A stretch of 64,000 nucleotides of DNA from GCA-003244245 sp050700055. GTDB lineage: Bacteria; Actinomycetota; Actinomycetes; Mycobacteriales; Pseudonocardiaceae. The notes under the pieces were generated by a model. It was given only the letters and a program-made list of their open reading frames with translations, searched no databases and was not told the DNA's origin. Location: assembly GCA_050700055.1 (NCBI GenBank), contig JBOHGE010000023.1, positions 14,408 through 78,407 on the forward strand, read 5' to 3'. Positions 47,266 to 55,633 of the stretch are shown here, piece after piece. The stretch's first letter is position 1. Every line of letters begins with the position of its first letter. The translations under genes were made by a program, and so were the position numbers.

Positions 47266-47409
47266 GAGCCCCGACGTCCTGGCCGCGATGCGGCTGCTCG
47301 ACGATTGTCTTGTTCTCGCGGCTCAGCGCGTTGATGACCGTCTGGTCGGAGGCGACGTAGGGGTAGGTGATGTCGTCCACCAGCACGGTGCCGGGTTCGA
47401 AGCCTTGTT
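47266..47409. other. possible gene fragment before repeat copy C
   Basis: The minus strand reads GFEPGTVLVDDITYPYVASD then QTVINALSREN without start or continuation. It looks like a piece of a real protein but I cannot name the family. Confidence 0.3.
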
Positions 47410-47645
47410 CTAGTGAGGCTGCGCCTCCGATTGCCGAGACGCGGGTCACCTTGATCAGTAAAGCGACGTGAGTCGCCATTCGGCTCCGAATAGCGGTCGG
47501 TGGCGGCTGTGAACCGCTATTCGGCTCCGAATGGCGACTCACGGTCACACTCAGCGGCTGGGAGGTGTGAGATGGGCGGGCATCGCGGGAGACATCTGCA
47601 AAACTCGGCTCAAGTGTCACGCTTCTAGCGTCCAGGGGGCGCTAG
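47410..47645 (+). repeat. dispersed hairpin repeat, copy C
   Basis: Begins CTAGTGAGGCTGCGCCTCCG and ends CTCAAGTGTCACGCTTCTAG followed by CGTCCAGGGGGCGCTAG. Arms at 47468-47491 and 47519-47542 pair except for the central two bases. Relative to copy B both outer arms have changed together (GTGAACCGCC/GGCGGTTCAC to GTGAGTCGCC/GGCGACTCAC), keeping the pairing. Confidence 0.88.
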
Positions 47646-47717
47646 GGCGTCCGGTCATCGGCGTCGTGCACCATCGCTGCGCTGGGTTGGCGGCTGTCAG
47701 AGACCGGCCCGACCAGG

Positions 47718-47744
47718 GTCGGTGGCTCTTGAAGAGCCACCGAC
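47718..47744 (-). terminator. sigA terminator-like hairpin
   Basis: GTCGGTGGCTCTT (47718-47730) and AAGAGCCACCGAC (47732-47744) are perfect 13-bp complements, reaching the last base of the sigA stop codon on the minus strand. There is no T-run. It is tight against the coding end, as is common in actinobacteria. Confidence 0.8.
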
Positions 47745-49303
47745 TAGTCCAGGTAGTCGCGCAGGACCTGGGAGCGGGAGGGGTGGCGTAGCTTGGACAT
47801 CGTCTTGGACTCGATCTGCCGGATCCGCTCCCGGGTCACCCCGTAGACTTGGCCGATCTCATCGAGCGTGCGGGGCTGACCGTCGGTGAGCCCGAACCGC
47901 AAGCGGACCACACCGGCTTCCCGCTCGGACAGGGTGGCCAGCACGGACTGGAGCTGGTCCTGCAGCAGGGTGAACGAGACCGCGTCCACCGCGACGATGG
48001 CCTCGGAATCCTCGATGAAGTCGCCGAGCTGGGAGTCACCCTCGTCGCCGATGGTCTGGTCCAGCGAGATGGGCTCCCGGGCGTACTGCTGGATCTCCAG
48101 CACCTTGTCCGGGGAGATGTCCATCTCCTTGGCAAGCTCCTCCGGGGTGGGCTCACGGCCCAGGTCCTGCAGCAGCTCGCGCTGGATCCGGCCCAGCTTG
48201 TTGATCACTTCGACCATGTGCACCGGGATCCGGATGGTGCGGGCCTGGTCGGCCATCGCGCGGGTGATGGCCTGGCGGATCCACCAGGTGGCATAGGTGG
48301 AGAACTTGTAGCCCTTGGTGTAGTCGAACTTCTCCACCGCGCGGATCAAACCCAGGTTGCCTTCCTGGATGAGGTCAAGGAAGGCCATGCCGCGGCCGGT
48401 GTAGCGCTTGGCCAGCGAGACGACCAACCGCAGGTTGGCTTCCAGCAGGTGGTTCTTGGCGCGCTCGCCGTCGCGGACGATCCAGCGTAAGTCCCGGCGC
48501 AGCTGCGGGGACAGCTTCTCGGTCGGTTTCTCGGTCGAGTCCTCACCCCGGCGGACCCGCTCGGCGGCGTAGAGCCCGGCCTCGATGCGCTTGGCGAGCT
48601 CCACCTCCTCCTCGGCGTTGAGCAGGGCGACCTTGCCGATCTGCTTGAGATACGCGCGAACCGAGTCGGCCGAGGCGGTGAGCTCGGCGTCCTTGCGGGC
48701 CTGGCGCAGTGCCTCGGACTCCTCCTCGTCCCAGACGAAGTCCTCCGAGCCCGGACCGCTGGGCGCCCCCGGCTCCTCGGGGTCCGGAGCGATCTCCTCG
48801 ACCACGACATCCACATCGACTTCAACCTCGACGAGGTCCTCGACGCCCGGGCCGCTCTCGATATCGGGGGTCGCCACGTCGAGAACAGGCTCAGCCCCGT
48901 CGACGGGTTTGGGGACGGCCTTTGTGGCGCTGCTGTGGGCTTTGGAGCGGGCTCGGCCGGCACCACTTCTGCTGTTCTTCGGGCGACTCGTCGCGGCGGC
49001 TCCCTCCCGACCGGCGGAGCCGGACCCCACCGGGGTCAGGTCAGCGTCATGAGCTGTGCCGTTGGGGGGCGACGATGCAACGCCCCCGGACTGCGGGGTT
49101 GTGGGGCTCGGCGCGCTGACGCGACGGGATGCGGGCTCTGCGGCTGCCACGGACGGCCTTTCGAGACGGTCGGTGTTCGGGCGCTGGTTGGAGAATCGGG
49201 CTCCCGTCGGCGAGCCCGTCACTGGCGCGAGGGCCGGAGCCATTGAGGTCTGCCGGACTCCGGTGGTGCGATCAGCGTGCTCGGGGACGATGCCGTGTTC
49301 CAT
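47744..49303 (-). CDS. sigA: primary RNA polymerase sigma factor SigA/HrdB
   Basis: 519 residues; ATG 49303 used, with a later ATG at 49243 (MAPALAPVTG) possible. The first ~190 residues are variable, with Ala/Pro/Ser then acidic runs as in mycobacterial SigA. The rest is nearly invariant: DFVWDEEESEALRQARKDAE, NLRLVVSLAKRYTGRGMAFL (region 2), FDYTKGYKFSTYATWWIRQA, VINKLGRIQRELLQDLGREP (region 3), GVTRERIRQIESKTMSKLRH (region 4.2). Housekeeping sigma factor directing -10/-35 recognition. Start of the conserved block shared with Mycobacterium. Confidence 0.98.
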   Translation of the reverse strand: MEHGIVPEHADRTTGVRQTSMAPALAPVTGSPTGARFSNQRPNTDRLERPSVAAAEPASRRVSAPSPTTPQSGGVASSPPNGTAHDADLTPVGSGSAGREGAAATSRPKNSRSGAGRARSKAHSSATKAVPKPVDGAEPVLDVATPDIESGPGVEDLVEVEVDVDVVVEEIAPDPEEPGAPSGPGSEDFVWDEEESEALRQARKDAELTASADSVRAYLKQIGKVALLNAEEEVELAKRIEAGLYAAERVRRGEDSTEKPTEKLSPQLRRDLRWIVRDGERAKNHLLEANLRLVVSLAKRYTGRGMAFLDLIQEGNLGLIRAVEKFDYTKGYKFSTYATWWIRQAITRAMADQARTIRIPVHMVEVINKLGRIQRELLQDLGREPTPEELAKEMDISPDKVLEIQQYAREPISLDQTIGDEGDSQLGDFIEDSEAIVAVDAVSFTLLQDQLQSVLATLSEREAGVVRLRFGLTDGQPRTLDEIGQVYGVTRERIRQIESKTMSKLRHPSRSQVLRDYLD

Positions 49304-49370
49304 TGTAACGACTCTTCATTCTAACGACGCTGGTCGCCACCGGGAGTCCCGACATCGTGGATCCGTGCGC

Positions 49371-50123
49371 TCACCGCACGCGCCCTTCTGCGGCGGCTGC
49401 CGCGGCACCGACGATGCCGGCCTCGTTTCGCAATGCCGCCACCACCACTGGGGTTCGGCACTCCAGCAACGATAACCACTTGTCGGCCTTGCGGCTGATC
49501 CCGCCGCCCGTGATGATCAGATCCGGCCAGATCAGATCCTCCAGAGCCTGCAGGTAGCGGGATACTCGGGCCGCCCAATCCGGCCAGGACAGGGCTTCGT
49601 AGTCCCGGGTCGAGGCGGCCGCGCGGTCCTCGGCGTCGACGCCGTCGACCTGGAGGTGGCCCAGTTCGGTATTGGGCACCAGCTCCCCGTCGACGAACAG
49701 CGCGCTGCCGATGCCGGTCCCGAACGTCAGCAGCAAGACCACCCCGTTGTGATCGCGACCCGCGCCGAACCGCATCTCAGCCAGGCCGGCTGCATCGGCG
49801 TCGTTGAGCACGACCACCGGCGCCTGGCAGTGATCGGCGAACAGGCCGGCCGCATCAGTGCCCTTCCACGACTGGTCCACGTTGGCCGCGGTGAGTGCGA
49901 TGCCGTTCTTGAGGACGCAGGGCAGGGTGACGCCCATCGGGCCGCGCCAGCCGAACTCGCTGGTGATGGTGGCGACCGCCTCGGCCACCGCCTTCGGGGT
50001 GGCGGGCTGGGGGGTGGGCAGGCGCATCCGCTCGTCGTCCAGTGACCCGGTGCGCAGATCCACGGTGCAGCCTTTGATGCCGGATCCACCGACGTCGACC
50101 CCGAAACCCGGCGTTGCAGCCAT
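49371..50123 (-). CDS. ppgK: polyphosphate glucokinase
   Basis: 250 residues from ATG 50123 (MAATPGFGVDVGGSGIKGCT). ROK-type phosphate motif DVGGSGIKG, then GVTLPCVLKNG, VVVLNDADAAGLAEMRFGAG with the catalytic Asp, LLLTFGTGIGSALFVDG, GHLQVDG and LIITGGGISRKADKWLSLL. It phosphorylates glucose with polyphosphate or ATP. Divergent from suhB with 88 bp between, as in M. tuberculosis (Rv2702/Rv2701c). Confidence 0.96.
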   Translation of the reverse strand: MAATPGFGVDVGGSGIKGCTVDLRTGSLDDERMRLPTPQPATPKAVAEAVATITSEFGWRGPMGVTLPCVLKNGIALTAANVDQSWKGTDAAGLFADHCQAPVVVLNDADAAGLAEMRFGAGRDHNGVVLLLTFGTGIGSALFVDGELVPNTELGHLQVDGVDAEDRAAASTRDYEALSWPDWAARVSRYLQALEDLIWPDLIITGGGISRKADKWLSLLECRTPVVVAALRNEAGIVGAAAAAAEGRVR

Positions 50124-50211
50124 CGGTATCCCTTCCCGACCGTCCGCTGCCCCGATCACCCAGCGGACCGGATTGACCCTAACCCGGATCCATGATGTGG
50201 GGTGTGGTCGG

Positions 50212-51024
50212 ATGGTTGCCGTGGGCGGCGACCGTGGGGACGATGTCGAGCAGCTGCGGGCCACAGCGGTGGCGGTGGTGCAGCAGGTCGGTGACCTCGT
50301 CACCCGGATGCGCGTCGCCGGTCTCGGGCCGGTGCAGACCAAGACCAGCGCTACCGACGTGGTCACCGCTGCCGATACCGCCGCGGAACGGTTGGCCCGG
50401 CGGTTGCTCGCCCAGTGGCGGCCCGGTGAGCCGGTACTGGGCGAGGAGGAAGGGGGCACCAGCCCCCCGGCTGCAGACCTCTGCTGGGTGGTGGATCCCA
50501 TCGACGGCACGGTGAACTACCTCTACGGGCTGCCGTGGTACGCGGTGTCGGTGGCGGTGCAACGCGACGGGCGATCCCTCGCGGCCGCGGTGGGGCAGCC
50601 CGCCGACGGTCGGGTGTGGAGCGCAGCCCGAGGCTGTGGGGCGGACTGCAACGGAGTCACGTTGCGGGTCAGCGCAACCACGCAGCTGGAACTGTCGTTG
50701 ATCGGCACCGGATTCTCCTACCTGTCCCGGCGCCGCGCCCGGCAGGCAGCCATGGTGGCCGGCATGCTGCCGAGAATCCGCGATGTGCGCCGCGCCGGGG
50801 CAGCCGCGTTGGATCTGTGCTCGGTGGCGTCAGGATGGCTGGATGGTTTCGTCGAGCACGGGTTGCGCCGCTGGGACTGGGCGGCTGGTGCGCTGATCGC
50901 GGCCGAGGCCGGCGCGGTGGTGCGGCTGCCCACCCGCGAGTCGGACGTGCTGCTGGCGGCCACACCCGGGATCGCCGCCGCGTTGACGGAGCTGGTGATC
51001 CAGTACGGGGCCGATGCGATGTGA
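50212..51024 (+). CDS. suhB: inositol monophosphatase family protein
   Basis: 270 residues from ATG 50212. Metal-dependent phosphatase motifs: KTSATDVVTAADTAAERL, GEEEGG, motif WVVDPIDGTVNYLYGLPWYA and RRWDWAAGALIAAEAGAVVR. Dephosphorylates inositol-1-phosphate or related sugar phosphates, needed for phosphatidylinositol and mycothiol precursors in actinobacteria. Conserved neighbour of ppgK. Ends 5 bp from the convergent cei gene. Confidence 0.94.
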   Translation: MVAVGGDRGDDVEQLRATAVAVVQQVGDLVTRMRVAGLGPVQTKTSATDVVTAADTAAERLARRLLAQWRPGEPVLGEEEGGTSPPAADLCWVVDPIDGTVNYLYGLPWYAVSVAVQRDGRSLAAAVGQPADGRVWSAARGCGADCNGVTLRVSATTQLELSLIGTGFSYLSRRRARQAAMVAGMLPRIRDVRRAGAAALDLCSVASGWLDGFVEHGLRRWDWAAGALIAAEAGAVVRLPTRESDVLLAATPGIAAALTELVIQYGADAM

Positions 51025-51029
51025 CGGTG

Positions 51030-51737
51030 TCAGCACGGCACCTGACGAGCCTGGCTCAGCAGGGTCGCGGTCACCGTCTGGGTCGGCTCCGGGGGACTGT
51101 ACTGGGCGGCGAGACCGCCCTGAGAGGGTTCGACCGCTGGTGCCGGCTGGGCCAGGCTCTGCAGGGCCTGGCGGGCCGCGGCGTTGGGCCGCAGCGTGGT
51201 GAACCTGGTGCCCAGCGCCAGGTCGATCATCGAGCCGGGCCGGGCATCGTGGACGAGCTCGGCGCAGGGCACCGCCAGGCTCAACGTCCGCGCTGTGGCC
51301 AGCCCCGCAGCGCCGAAGCGGATCTCACCATGACAACGCAGGTCGAAGGTGGGATGCCAGGGATCGTTGGCCGCTGCGGCAGTGGACGCAAACCCCAGCT
51401 CGGACAGACCACCGCCGACGATGGCCGCCTCGCCGCGGGTGCCACCGGCGTTGAGCACCTGCACCTGCACCTGCTGGGGCGGCGCAGGTGCTATCCCGTC
51501 CAAACCGTCGGCCGGCAGCCGACGGCCGGGAGCCCGCGCGGCAGCGGATCCCGGTGTGGCGGGCTGGCAGCCGGCCACAGTCGGCTCCGGCCGCAGCACC
51601 CAGCTCCACGCCAGCCCGGCCAGCGTGCTCAGTGCCACCGCCAAGAGCACGGCGGGCATCGCTTTACGGGCCCGATACCTCCTCGGCCGCCGGGATCTCC
51701 TCGGCCGCCGGCGCGGGGATGACCTCGTCGCAACCAT
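51030..51737 (-). CDS. cei: LytR_C-domain envelope protein (Cei-like)
   Basis: 235 residues. Basic cytoplasmic N-terminus (RRRPRRSRRPRRYRARK), a single membrane anchor (AVLLAVALSTLAGLAWSWVL), then an extracytoplasmic LytR C-terminal domain: VQVQVLNAGGTRGEAAIVGG, GLSELGFASTAAAAND, EIRFGAAGLATARTLSL, PGSMIDLALGTRFTTL. Position between suhB and the phosphotransferase matches Rv2700 (cell envelope integrity protein). Pro/Gln-rich tail. Confidence 0.9.
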   Translation of the reverse strand: MVATRSSPRRRPRRSRRPRRYRARKAMPAVLLAVALSTLAGLAWSWVLRPEPTVAGCQPATPGSAAARAPGRRLPADGLDGIAPAPPQQVQVQVLNAGGTRGEAAIVGGGLSELGFASTAAAANDPWHPTFDLRCHGEIRFGAAGLATARTLSLAVPCAELVHDARPGSMIDLALGTRFTTLRPNAAARQALQSLAQPAPAVEPSQGGLAAQYSPPEPTQTVTATLLSQARQVPC

Positions 51738-51812
51738 CGGCTCGCCTCCCAGCCCGACCCGGTCCCGACGACTACGAGGGTAGGCGATGTCGCCCGCTGC
51801 GCACCCGCAATC

Positions 51813-52931
51813 TCAGTACCTGCCGGTGCGCAACACGTGCTCACCCAGCAGCGCCAGCGGTGATACTCCGTGCTCCAGCCCGGCAGCGGTGTCCGCGGGC
51901 ACCGCACCGGTCCGGGCTCGTGACAGGATGCCCACCAGGACAACGGCCATCTTGAAACTGCCGAAAGCGATGTACCACGGGAGATCCCGGATCGACCGGC
52001 CGGACCGCTGGGCGTAGCGGCCGGACAGCTCGGCGCGGGTCGGAAACCCGGGAAGTCTGGTCGGCGTCGGCAGCACTCTGGCGGCCAGCCAGCGCTCGTC
52101 GTCCTCCTCGGCATGCTGCCAGGTCACCATCATCAGACCGAGGTCGGCCAACGGGTCGCCCAGGGTGGCCATCTCCCAGTCCAGCACCGCGCGCACCCGG
52201 GCTGGATCGGCCCGGTCAAGGATCACGTTGTCGATCCGGTAGTCACCGTGCACGATCGCGGGTGGTCCAGGCGGTGGCAGCGGCTTGCTCAAGGCGGCGC
52301 CCAACGCGGTGAGCGCCGGCCAGTCCCGGCCGTCGCGCCAGGTCTGCAGCTGGCGTTGCCAGGTGCGCAGTTGCCGCGCCAAGAAACCCGCCGGGCGGCC
52401 GAAGTCGGCCAAGCCTACTTGCGCAGGGTCCACTGAGTGCAGCGTCACGAGCACGTCCACCAACTCGAAGGCGAGGCCGCGGCGTTGCTCGGGACGTTCG
52501 GCGAATCCAGCCAATAGCTCATCGACGGCGACCACACCGTCGATGAGCTCCATGACGTAGCACGGTGTGGCCAGCGGCCCGGACGCATCGCCCGCGGCCA
52601 GCACCGCGGGAACCGGCACCGCAGTGCCGTGCAACGCGCGCAGCACGCGTTGCTCGCGTCGCATGTCGTGTGCGCTGACCGTGACAGCGTGCAGCGGTGG
52701 CCTGCGTAGCACCACCGATCCGGCTGTGCTGTCGACCCGGAAGGTCAGATTGGAGCGACCGCATCCGATCCGCCGCACCTGACAGCTCGACCAAGCGGCA
52801 TCGGCCAGCACCTCGGCCAGCCACGGCCCGACGATGGCCGGGTCGGCGGCGGCTCGCACGACGCCGTCCAGACCATGATCGTTTTCGGGGTGCGGCTCGG
52901 CTGCTCTCGGCTCGGCGGTCATGACGAGCAC
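51813..52931 (-). CDS. phosphotransferase family protein (APH/FadE36-like)
   Basis: 372 residues. Aminoglycoside-phosphotransferase fold: RRIGCGRSNLTFRVDSTAGS with lysine-equivalent region, VPVPAVLAAGDASGPLATPC, catalytic loop AIVHGDYRIDNVILD, DWEMATLGDPLADLGLMMV. The sequence is of the acyl-CoA-associated subgroup common in actinobacteria (FadE36/ACAD10-like) rather than antibiotic resistance. Substrate unknown. Start ATG 52931 could be shifted to an internal ATG (MTAEPRAAEPHP). Confidence 0.88.
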   Translation of the reverse strand: MLVMTAEPRAAEPHPENDHGLDGVVRAAADPAIVGPWLAEVLADAAWSSCQVRRIGCGRSNLTFRVDSTAGSVVLRRPPLHAVTVSAHDMRREQRVLRALHGTAVPVPAVLAAGDASGPLATPCYVMELIDGVVAVDELLAGFAERPEQRRGLAFELVDVLVTLHSVDPAQVGLADFGRPAGFLARQLRTWQRQLQTWRDGRDWPALTALGAALSKPLPPPGPPAIVHGDYRIDNVILDRADPARVRAVLDWEMATLGDPLADLGLMMVTWQHAEEDDERWLAARVLPTPTRLPGFPTRAELSGRYAQRSGRSIRDLPWYIAFGSFKMAVVLVGILSRARTGAVPADTAAGLEHGVSPLALLGEHVLRTGRY

Positions 52932-53138
52932 GCTACTGGCGGGACACGCCGGTGAGATCCGTGCGCTGCGCGGATCGTTGAGCTAGTCTCTCGCCGCTCT
53001 GGCGCCACTCAAGACCACGGTGTGGCGTCGTAAGGGCCGCATCCGGGGCGTGGAGTGTGAGCAACGTCTCGGGCACAAATCACGTGTCTTGTGCGTTGTG
53101 CTGCGGCACGACCCGTACGACTCAGGGGTGGGAAGATC

Positions 53139-53441
53139 ATGGCGACCGACTACGACGCTCCACGACGGAGCGAGACCGATGAGCTTACCGAGGACTCGTT
53201 GGAGGAGCTGAAGGCAAGACGCAACGAGGCGCAATCCGGTGCGGTCGACGTCGACGAGTCGGAGTCCGCGGAGAACTTCGAGTTACCCGGCGCGGACCTG
53301 TCCGGCGAGGAGTTGACCGTTCGGGTATTGCCCAAGCAGGCCGATGAGTTCACCTGCGTGAGCTGCTTCCTCGTGCACCACCGCAGCAGGCTGGCCGACA
53401 ACCGCAATGGGCGGATGGTCTGCCGGGATTGTGCGGCCTGA
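53139..53441 (+). CDS. DUF4193 family protein
   Basis: 100 residues from ATG 53139 (MATDYDAPRRSETDELTEDS). Acidic first half (LEELKARRNEAQSGAVDVDE), then DLSGEELTVRVLPKQADEFT and two CxxC pairs, CVSCFLVHHRSRLA and MVCRDCAA, forming a probable zinc ribbon. This is the short conserved actinobacterial protein corresponding to Rv2699c. Function unknown; may bind nucleic acid or RNA polymerase-associated factors, which is inference. Confidence 0.94.
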   Translation: MATDYDAPRRSETDELTEDSLEELKARRNEAQSGAVDVDESESAENFELPGADLSGEELTVRVLPKQADEFTCVSCFLVHHRSRLADNRNGRMVCRDCAA

Positions 53442-53449
53442 CGGGCTGT

Positions 53450-53968
53450 TCAGTCGCCGGAGCAGCGTTGCGCTGGGTCGGTGACGATGTGGGCCCGCAG
53501 CAGCGCGGCGAGTTCCTCGGCCCGCCGGACACTGAAGATCCAGTAAGGTGTGGGGTCCTGCGGGTCGGTGAGATCGACCCGCAGGATCGGCCCGATCCAA
53601 GCGCTACACATCAGGAAAGCCGCTGGGTCCAGATCCGGGCCCAGCGCGCGGCGCTTGGCGTTGCGGGGGATCACCTGGATCCGCCCCAGATAGCGGACCG
53701 GCACATGCGCCGAATCCACTTGCAGCTCCCCGCCGCACAGCCGAACCCGCCGCCGCCCCATCCGGATCAGCACCGCGGCGGCCAACGGCATCGTCAGCAG
53801 GTACGGCAGCCAGGCGCGCACGCCCGGATACCCCAAGTGCACCTCGGCAGCCAGCAGAGCAGCCACCCCCAACCCCAGCGGCCACCACCACCACGGCACC
53901 GTCAGGCGCTCGTCGAAGACCGGTTGGGCGCCGGAGGGCCGCCAGGTCAGGGCACGACGGTCGGGCAC
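53450..53968 (-). CDS. DUF3093 family membrane protein
   Basis: 172 residues from GTG 53968 (VPDRRALTWRPSGAQPVFDE); a longer frame exists but overlaps the divergent dut gene. ERLTVPWWWWPLGLGVAALL and VRAWLPYLLTMPLAAAVLIR are two membrane segments, followed by a soluble domain with VRLCGGELQVDSAHVPVRYL, GPDLDPAAFLMCSAWIGPIL and DPTPYWIFSVRRAEELA. Matches the DUF3093 family (Rv2698 position). Function unknown. Convergent with DUF4193. Confidence 0.9.
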   Translation of the reverse strand: MPDRRALTWRPSGAQPVFDERLTVPWWWWPLGLGVAALLAAEVHLGYPGVRAWLPYLLTMPLAAAVLIRMGRRRVRLCGGELQVDSAHVPVRYLGRIQVIPRNAKRRALGPDLDPAAFLMCSAWIGPILRVDLTDPQDPTPYWIFSVRRAEELAALLRAHIVTDPAQRCSGD

Positions 53969-54008
53969 CGGACCGAGGTTAGTCCCACCAAGGGTAGTCT
54001 CGTTGAGC

Positions 54009-54485
54009 GTGTGCTCGGCGCGGCTGGAGGTACTGCTGATCCGGATGGATCCGGAGGTGCCGTTACCTCGATACGGCCATCCCGACGACGCCGGAACCGA
54101 TCTGGTCACCACGCGGGATCTGGTCCTGGCGCCGGGGGAGCGGGCGGTGGTGGGTACCGGTATCGCGATCGCGCTGCCCGCCGGGTACGCGGCGTTCGTG
54201 CACCCCCGTTCCGGGTTGGCGGCCCGGGCCGGGCTGGGCGTGGTCAACGCGCCTGGCACCATAGACGCTGGTTATCGCGGTGAGCTGCAGGTCTGCCTGG
54301 TCAACCACGACCTGCGCGAGCCGGTGGTGCTGCACCGGATGGATCGCATCGCGCAACTGGTGGTGCAACGAGTCGAGCATGCCGTGTTTCGTGAGGTGGC
54401 TGCGCTACCCGGGTCGCCTCGGGGCACCGGTGGCCATGGCTCCACTGGTGGCTCAACCAGAGCCGCCCACTCAGGAGAGGGCTGA
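54009..54485 (+). CDS. dut: deoxyuridine 5'-triphosphate nucleotidohydrolase
   Basis: 158 residues from GTG 54009 (TTG 54003 possible). All five dUTPase motifs: DAGTDL (I), HPRSGLAAR (II), VVNAPGTIDAGYRGELQV (III with catalytic Asp), MDRIAQLVVQRV (IV), GSPRGTGGHGSTG (V). Trimeric enzyme hydrolysing dUTP to dUMP and preventing uracil in DNA. Order dut-DUF3710-OB fold matches Mycobacterium (Rv2697c-Rv2694c). Confidence 0.96.
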   Translation: MCSARLEVLLIRMDPEVPLPRYGHPDDAGTDLVTTRDLVLAPGERAVVGTGIAIALPAGYAAFVHPRSGLAARAGLGVVNAPGTIDAGYRGELQVCLVNHDLREPVVLHRMDRIAQLVVQRVEHAVFREVAALPGSPRGTGGHGSTGGSTRAAHSGEG

Positions 54486-54488
54486 GCA

Positions 54489-55163
54489 GTGTTCCGACGT
54501 CGCCGCAAGGCGCAGGCTCTCCCGGCTCAGCAGGAACGCCGCGGCGCCGATGGCGGGGTGCCCGACGATGACGTCGTTAATCCAACCTGGGACGGTCCGG
54601 GGACCAGGCTCGGGCCCTATGACGCTGCCGAGGTGCCCGACGACGGGCGGAGCAGGTTGGATCTCGGTTCACTACGGCTTCCGGTACCTCAGGGCGCCCA
54701 GCTGCAGGTCGAGGTCGACAGCTCTGGGCCGGTCCGGGCGGTGCACCTGATGACCGGGCTCGGGCAGGTCACGATCACTGCTTTTGCCGCGCCGCGCAGT
54801 GGGGGACTGTGGCGGGAGGTCTGCCGCGAGCTGGTGGCCCGGCTGCGGGCCGACGGTGCCCAGGTCAGCCGGGCGAACGGCGAGTGGGGCGAGGAGATCG
54901 AGGCGGTCACCGCGCAGGGGGTGTTGCGCTTCCTGGCCGTGGACGGGCCGCGGTGGATGCTGCGCGGTGTCTCAGTCGGGCTTGCCGAGCACGCCGGGGC
55001 CCGCGCCGCGCTACTGCGCGACGTCGTTCGGGAGACCGTGGTGGTCCGTGGTCCGGAACCGCTGCCGGTGCGCAGCCCGCTGCCGCTGCAGCTGCCCGGG
55101 CCGTTGGCCGAGCAGCTCAAGCAGGCCGCCGCGGCACAGCACGCTGCGGCCACGGGGGGTTGA
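54489..55163 (+). CDS. DUF3710 family protein
   Basis: 224 residues from GTG 54489, three bases after dut. Charged N-terminus (RRRRKAQALPAQQERRGADG), then the family core: GPYDAAEVPDD, RLDLGSLRLPVPQGAQLQVE, HLMTGLGQVTITAFAAPRSG, GLWREVCRELVARLRADGAQ, WMLRGVSVGLAEHAG. Conserved actinobacterial protein (Rv2696c) of unknown function. Ala-rich C-terminus. Confidence 0.94.
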   Translation: MFRRRRKAQALPAQQERRGADGGVPDDDVVNPTWDGPGTRLGPYDAAEVPDDGRSRLDLGSLRLPVPQGAQLQVEVDSSGPVRAVHLMTGLGQVTITAFAAPRSGGLWREVCRELVARLRADGAQVSRANGEWGEEIEAVTAQGVLRFLAVDGPRWMLRGVSVGLAEHAGARAALLRDVVRETVVVRGPEPLPVRSPLPLQLPGPLAEQLKQAAAAQHAAATGG

Positions 55164-55225
55164 GCACACGAGGGGCAGAGATTGTAGCGTGGCCGGACTA
55201 TTCTGGGAGTGAAGCGGGTCCATGG

Positions 55226-55633
55226 ATGCGCCCGCCGTCGCGGTCGGAGATCGACATGAGCGGTGCGGCTCCCGGCTACTGGCGGCGCTTAATCCGCCGG
55301 TTGACCAGTGATACCTCTGAGTTGGACGCGGATGACCTGTCCCGGCGGGTCGAGCAGACCGGCGCTCGGCGCGCCAGCGAATGCGGTTACGGTGAGGCCG
55401 TCACCGTCTTGGGCCGGCTGCGCAGTGTGGAGCACTGCCCCCGGGCGGCGGTGGCTACCCTGGAGGCGGAGTTGTTCGACGGCTCCGAGGGCATCACGTT
55501 GGTGTGGCTGGGGCGGCGCCGGATCCCCGGCATCGAACCCGGTCGTACCGTGCGGGCGTCTGGCCGCATCGCGGTGCGGGACGGCCGCAAGGTCCTGTAC
55601 AACCCCTACTACGAGCTGCAGCGGAGTTCATGA
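55226..55633 (+). CDS. OB-fold nucleic-acid-binding protein
   Basis: 135 residues from ATG 55226; ATG 55256 (MSGAAPGYWRRLIRRLTSDT) is an alternative. The later part is an OB fold: GEAVTVLGRLRSVEHCPRAA, LEAELFDGSEGITLVWLGRR, RIPGIEPGRTVRASGRIAVR, DGRKVLYNPYYEL. Family position is that of Rv2694c. May bind DNA or RNA. The stop overlaps the DUF3159 start (ATGA). Confidence 0.92.
   Translation: MRPPSRSEIDMSGAAPGYWRRLIRRLTSDTSELDADDLSRRVEQTGARRASECGYGEAVTVLGRLRSVEHCPRAAVATLEAELFDGSEGITLVWLGRRRIPGIEPGRTVRASGRIAVRDGRKVLYNPYYELQRSS

Noticed and set aside
47266..47409. Transposase fragment before repeat copy C
   Set aside because: A short protein-like stretch exists on the minus strand, but no DDE or tyrosine/serine recombinase motif is visible.
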